DNA of 16,388 bases from Bacillota bacterium (GTDB taxonomy: Bacteria; Bacillota; Clostridia; Christensenellales; Aristaeellaceae): contig JAEWNM010000290.1 of the NCBI GenBank assembly GCA_023392755.1, positions 1 through 16,388 on the forward strand, given 5' to 3'. Position numbers and translations under genes: made by a program. The notes beneath the pieces are model-generated. The model was not told where the DNA came from. It was given only the letters and a program-made list of their open reading frames with translations, and searched no databases. Position 1 is the stretch's first letter. Each line of letters begins with the position of its first letter. Below, piece by piece: positions 13,192 to 16,388 of this stretch.

Positions 13192-14817
13192 ATGAAGAAC
13201 CTGAAACGCATTGTTGTCGTTCTTCTTGCGCTGGCGCTGCTTATCCCGGCGGGTAGTCTTGCCCTGGCCGAGACAAAGGCGGAACCGGGCTATCAGAAGG
13301 ACACAAGCCCCATTACCCTGGATTGGTACATCAACTTCAACTGGTTTGGGACGCCCTGGGATACACGCCTATTCCCCGCCACGGTCACCCGCGAAACCGG
13401 CGTGAGCATCAATTTCATATCCCCCGCCGGCAACGCGGATGACAAGCTGAATTCCCTGATCGTCAGCGACGAGCTGCCCGATTTGATCACCCTGGACTGG
13501 ACAGCGGGCCAGATTCGCGAAATGATCGACGGCGATATGCTCTTCCCCCTGGATGAGCTGGCCAAGGAATACGACCCCTATTTCTTTGATGTGGCCGTAC
13601 CCTCCCGCCTCAACTGGTATACCCAGGCCGACGGCCATGTGTACGGCTATCCCAACGCCTCCTACACCCCGGAGGATTATGAAAAGTATGATACCCTGAC
13701 CGCCAACTACACCTTTATGGTGCGCAAGGACATGTATGAAGCCATCGGAAGCCCGGACATGACCACCCCCGAAGGCTTTGTGGCGGCTATCAAAAAGGCC
13801 AGGGAAATGTTCCCGGATGTGAACGGACAGCCGATCATCCCGCTGGGCTCCCATCCCTTTGGGAACGTGGGCTGCCTGTCCTTTGACGAGATGATGTTCG
13901 CCTTCCTGGGTATTCCTTACCTGAATGAGGACGGAACGTTCCATGACAGGTTCACCGATCCGGAGTACATCCGCTGGCTCAAGGCCTTCAGGCAATTGGG
14001 GGCCGAAGGCTACCTGGAAGATGACATATTCATCGACCAGCGCGACCAGATTTCCGAAAAGATTGCCCAAGGGCGCTACTTTGCCCTGATCTACCAAAAC
14101 TCCGACCTGACCGACCAGCAGAAGATTTTGTGGGACTCCACCCCCGACGATCCCGGCGCCAAGGCGTATATCGCCATTGACGGGCCCAAGAACACCAGCG
14201 GCGCTCCTTACAAGCTGCCCGGCGGAAACATCAACGGCTGGACGCTGACGCTGATCTCCAAAAAGTGCGAGAAGCCCGACCGGGCCATCCGCTTCCTGAG
14301 CTACCTGATGAGCGAGCACGGCCAGCACCTGATCTGGATGGGCGGCCCGCAGGGCGAAGTGTGGAATTTTAACGAAAAGGGCGTGCCCCAGTGGCTGCCG
14401 GAAATTCAGGAGCTGTACAACACCAAGCGTTCCGGCCCCGGCGGGTTTGACGAGACCATCGGCGGCGACGCCAATTATTGGATGCTGATGGATAACCCCA
14501 TGGGCGAACAGTGGAAGGGCAATTTTGTGGCCCACATCCGCCAGCTCAAGGAATGGACCCGGCCTTATGTAACCTATCTTGGCCAGTACACCGGCGTCAC
14601 CTTCATACTGGACACCCCCGAAGCCAACGCCGATTTGAAGATCGACACCGAATGGAGCCTGACGCTGCCCAAGCTTTTGCTGGCGGAAAGCGAAGAAGCC
14701 TTTGACGCGGTTCTCAAAGATTTCATGACAAAGCGCGAGGAGTATGGTTTTGATCTGGTCAAGGCCGAAACCGTGCGCCAGATCATGGCGAACATTGAAA
14801 AATTGGGCCTTCAATAA
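13192..14817 (+). CDS. Extracellular solute-binding protein of the sugar ABC importer
   Basis: A 541-residue binding protein that captures the sugar outside the membrane and delivers it to the two permeases. The signal peptide is basic then hydrophobic (MKNLKRIVVVLLALALLIPA) and ends with an AxA signal peptidase I site (Ala24-Leu-Ala26). No Cys is present in this region, so it is not a lipoprotein, unusual for a single-membrane bacterium. The mature protein shows the LplA-like pattern SPITLDWYINFNW, ETGVSINFISP, DELPDLITLDW and, near the C-terminus, ANADLKIDTEWSLTLPKLLLA. ATG 13192 follows GAGGAGG by 7 nt; the longer frame from 13081 lies within the permease gene. Length agrees with the large binding proteins coupled to YesM-type kinases. 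Confidence 0.92.
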   Translation: MKNLKRIVVVLLALALLIPAGSLALAETKAEPGYQKDTSPITLDWYINFNWFGTPWDTRLFPATVTRETGVSINFISPAGNADDKLNSLIVSDELPDLITLDWTAGQIREMIDGDMLFPLDELAKEYDPYFFDVAVPSRLNWYTQADGHVYGYPNASYTPEDYEKYDTLTANYTFMVRKDMYEAIGSPDMTTPEGFVAAIKKAREMFPDVNGQPIIPLGSHPFGNVGCLSFDEMMFAFLGIPYLNEDGTFHDRFTDPEYIRWLKAFRQLGAEGYLEDDIFIDQRDQISEKIAQGRYFALIYQNSDLTDQQKILWDSTPDDPGAKAYIAIDGPKNTSGAPYKLPGGNINGWTLTLISKKCEKPDRAIRFLSYLMSEHGQHLIWMGGPQGEVWNFNEKGVPQWLPEIQELYNTKRSGPGGFDETIGGDANYWMLMDNPMGEQWKGNFVAHIRQLKEWTRPYVTYLGQYTGVTFILDTPEANADLKIDTEWSLTLPKLLLAESEEAFDAVLKDFMTKREEYGFDLVKAETVRQIMANIEKLGLQ

Positions 14818-14840
14818 AAAATGCTTTCCCTCATCAAACA

Positions 14841-14874
14841 GGCAGCCCGGCAAACCGTGTTTTGTCGGGTTGCC
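14841..14874 (+). terminator. Possible terminator or attenuator after the binding-protein gene
   Basis: A 14-bp stem (14841-14854 with 14861-14874, two G-U pairs in RNA) with a 6-nt loop. TTCCCAT follows, not a U tract, so full intrinsic termination is doubtful. The right arm overlaps the -35 box of the kinase promoter. Confidence 0.4.
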
Positions 14875-14897
14875 TTCCCATATGAATATGGTATAAT
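14870..14897 (+). promoter_or_regulatory. Promoter of the sensor kinase gene
   Basis: TTGCCT (14870-14875), a 16-nt spacer and consensus TATAAT (14892-14897), with TGG before it as an extended -10. It allows kinase expression independent of the transporter operon. Confidence 0.75.
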
Positions 14898-14933
14898 TGT
14901 CATACCGGGATATAACTGGGCGGAGAGAAACGC

Positions 14934-16388
14934 ATGAAAAAGATCATACAAGCCGTTGCGGGATGGAGGCTGAATCAGAAGTTCACGCTGATCATCTTTT
15001 TGATTGTTTTCATACCCGTCATGGTTTTGGCAACCATACTGTTTCATACCACCAGGCAGACGCTGATCAAGGAAAAGATAAGCAGCATCCGCCTGGACAT
15101 GGAACAGATGCATGCGCGCATCCAAAAAACCGTGGATGTCTGCCAAATCACCACGCAGGCCTTTTCCAGCAACGCCAGCCTGCTTTCCTATCTGCGACGG
15201 GTCAAAATGGGCGGCGTCATCCCGGCAATGGACAGCTTGACCTTTTTCAGAAGCGACATCGCCACCCTGGGGAAAATGATGTACGCCAACCCCTATCTGT
15301 ATCAAATCAGGGTATACGCCGACAGCGCCACCATGCCGGAAATGATGCCCATCCTATACCGGACAGACAGGATGAACAGGCTGAACTGGGCCCGGGAGCC
15401 CTATGTATCGGGCGTCTGGCACTTCAATTACACGGATACACTTTTTCCGGATTATATCACGGCGCAGACGAAGCATTTGATGTCCCTGGTAACCACCGTT
15501 TCCGACCCCATTGCCGGGGAGGTGGCCATTGTGGAAACAGCAGTGTTGATGGACAATATGCTCCCCAACCTGTTCTCCGCAGGCCCTTTGAGCTTTCTTT
15601 GCTTTGTGGGTGGCAGCGGCGTGCCCCATTGCGACTTAAGCCCTGAAAACCCCTGGGCCGCGCATCTTAAGGAAATCCTCGACCTGGCCGGCGGCGGGGC
15701 TGATACGGCCTACATCCAGCACCGCCTCCAGGGCCAGGACGTCATATTGGCTTCCCTGCCCATTCCTGAACTTTCGGGGAGGCTAATACAGGCGACCTCC
15801 CTGGAGCCGGAGTTTTCCGCCATCCGCCGCCAGTTGGTGGTGTTCTATCTGTGCATGGCAGTGTTTCTCGCGGCGCTGGCCCTGATCATCAACGAAGTGG
15901 TGCGGGCGCTGCTCCGGCGCTTTTACGCCGTTTTTGATTCCATCGGGGAGGTACAAAAAGGAAACCTGAACGTTGTCATGCCCCATCAGGGCAACGATGA
16001 GGTTTCCCAGATGGCCGTGCAGATCAACAAGATGCTGGACAAAATCAAACAGCTCATGGAAGACAACACAAAGCGCGAGCTGCTGGCCAAAAACGCGGAG
16101 ATACGCGCGCTGCAAAACCAGATCAACGCCCACTTCATATATAACGTGCTGGAATCCATTAAAATGACGGCGGAGGTGGATGAGCGTTACGAGATTGCAA
16201 ATGCCGTGACGGCACTGGGCAAGCTTTTGCGCTACAGCATGAAATGGGCCTCCCAGAGCGTGACGGTGAGGGAGGAAGTAGAGTACATCCGCAATTATGT
16301 GGCCCTTATCAACCTGCGCTTTGAATACAGCATTTCCCTTTCCCTGCGCATTCCGGATGACATTCTTGTCCAGAAGATACCCAAGATG
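14934..16388 (+). CDS. YesM-type sensor histidine kinase (C-terminus beyond the right edge)
   Basis: The first 485 codons of a two-component sensor, open to the window edge. Order: membrane segment 1 (about 17-37), an extracytoplasmic sensing region (38-297, probably Cache-like), membrane segment 2 (about 298-320), a HAMP linker (about 321-375, ending QMAVQINKMLDKIKQLM) and the His_kinase domain with the H-box at NQINAHFIYNVLESIK (395-410), phospho-acceptor His400. The usual Pro before this His is Ala399. The ATP-binding N and G boxes lie beyond the edge. GGAGAG precedes the ATG. Kinases of this type pair with an AraC-family YesN regulator and control adjacent sugar ABC importers. The sensed ligand is probably linked to the transported sugar, by inference. 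Confidence 0.93.
   Translation, partial: MKKIIQAVAGWRLNQKFTLIIFLIVFIPVMVLATILFHTTRQTLIKEKISSIRLDMEQMHARIQKTVDVCQITTQAFSSNASLLSYLRRVKMGGVIPAMDSLTFFRSDIATLGKMMYANPYLYQIRVYADSATMPEMMPILYRTDRMNRLNWAREPYVSGVWHFNYTDTLFPDYITAQTKHLMSLVTTVSDPIAGEVAIVETAVLMDNMLPNLFSAGPLSFLCFVGGSGVPHCDLSPENPWAAHLKEILDLAGGGADTAYIQHRLQGQDVILASLPIPELSGRLIQATSLEPEFSAIRRQLVVFYLCMAVFLAALALIINEVVRALLRRFYAVFDSIGEVQKGNLNVVMPHQGNDEVSQMAVQINKMLDKIKQLMEDNTKRELLAKNAEIRALQNQINAHFIYNVLESIKMTAEVDERYEIANAVTALGKLLRYSMKWASQSVTVREEVEYIRNYVALINLRFEYSISLSLRIPDDILVQKIPKM

Noticed and set aside
13369..14853. 494-codon minus-strand open frame opposite the binding-protein gene
   Set aside because: It is an antisense frame of a well-supported gene; its low-complexity Gly, Val and His content reflects codon bias on the other strand.

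Overview
The window looks like chromosomal DNA of a fairly GC-rich Bacillota bacterium, most likely a clostridial lineage. This rests on near-canonical sigma-A promoters with 16-17 nt spacers, strong GGAGG-type ribosome sites, a CsoR-CopA-CopZ copper cassette, and a LplB/YtcP-type sugar ABC importer next to a YesM-type sensor kinase. No species can be named from sequence alone. I see no rRNA, tRNA, CRISPR array, prophage or complete transposon.

Layout. 1-532 (minus): the first 177 codons of an unrecognised, probably TIM-barrel protein running off the left edge. 726-1975 (plus): fucU (L-fucose mutarotase) followed by a SpoU/TrmH-family RNA 2'-O-methyltransferase, probably one transcript. 2029-4459 (minus): a DUF523/TudS-like protein, then a zinc-ribbon membrane protein and a TPM-domain membrane protein that resemble the Bacillus YdjG/YdjH pair. 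4646-5284 (plus): a lone papain-like (C39-like) cysteine-peptidase-fold protein with a strong promoter and a palindrome over its -10 box. 5285-5547: no gene; six consecutive hairpins bracketed by an 11-bp direct repeat.

5548-9453 (minus): a copper homeostasis operon read csoR, copA, unknown lipoprotein, copZ. Its promoter has perfect -35 and near-perfect -10 boxes and a CsoR-type palindrome at the predicted start site. CsoR should release DNA when it binds Cu(I); CopZ would carry Cu(I) to CopA, which exports it. The lipoprotein contains a diverged internal duplication and is the least explained part of the operon.

9861-11021 (plus): an amidohydrolase of the imidazolonepropionase-like group, with its own promoter and a textbook terminator. 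11203 to the right edge (plus): two permeases and a solute-binding protein of a carbohydrate or oligosaccharide ABC importer, then a 3'-truncated YesM-type histidine kinase. No ATPase is encoded here, so a shared MsmX-type ATPase elsewhere is probable. A response regulator probably follows beyond the right edge. The most unusual items are the hairpin array, the copper-operon lipoprotein, the YdjG/YdjH-like pair without its usual SPFH partner, and the substituted H-box of the kinase.
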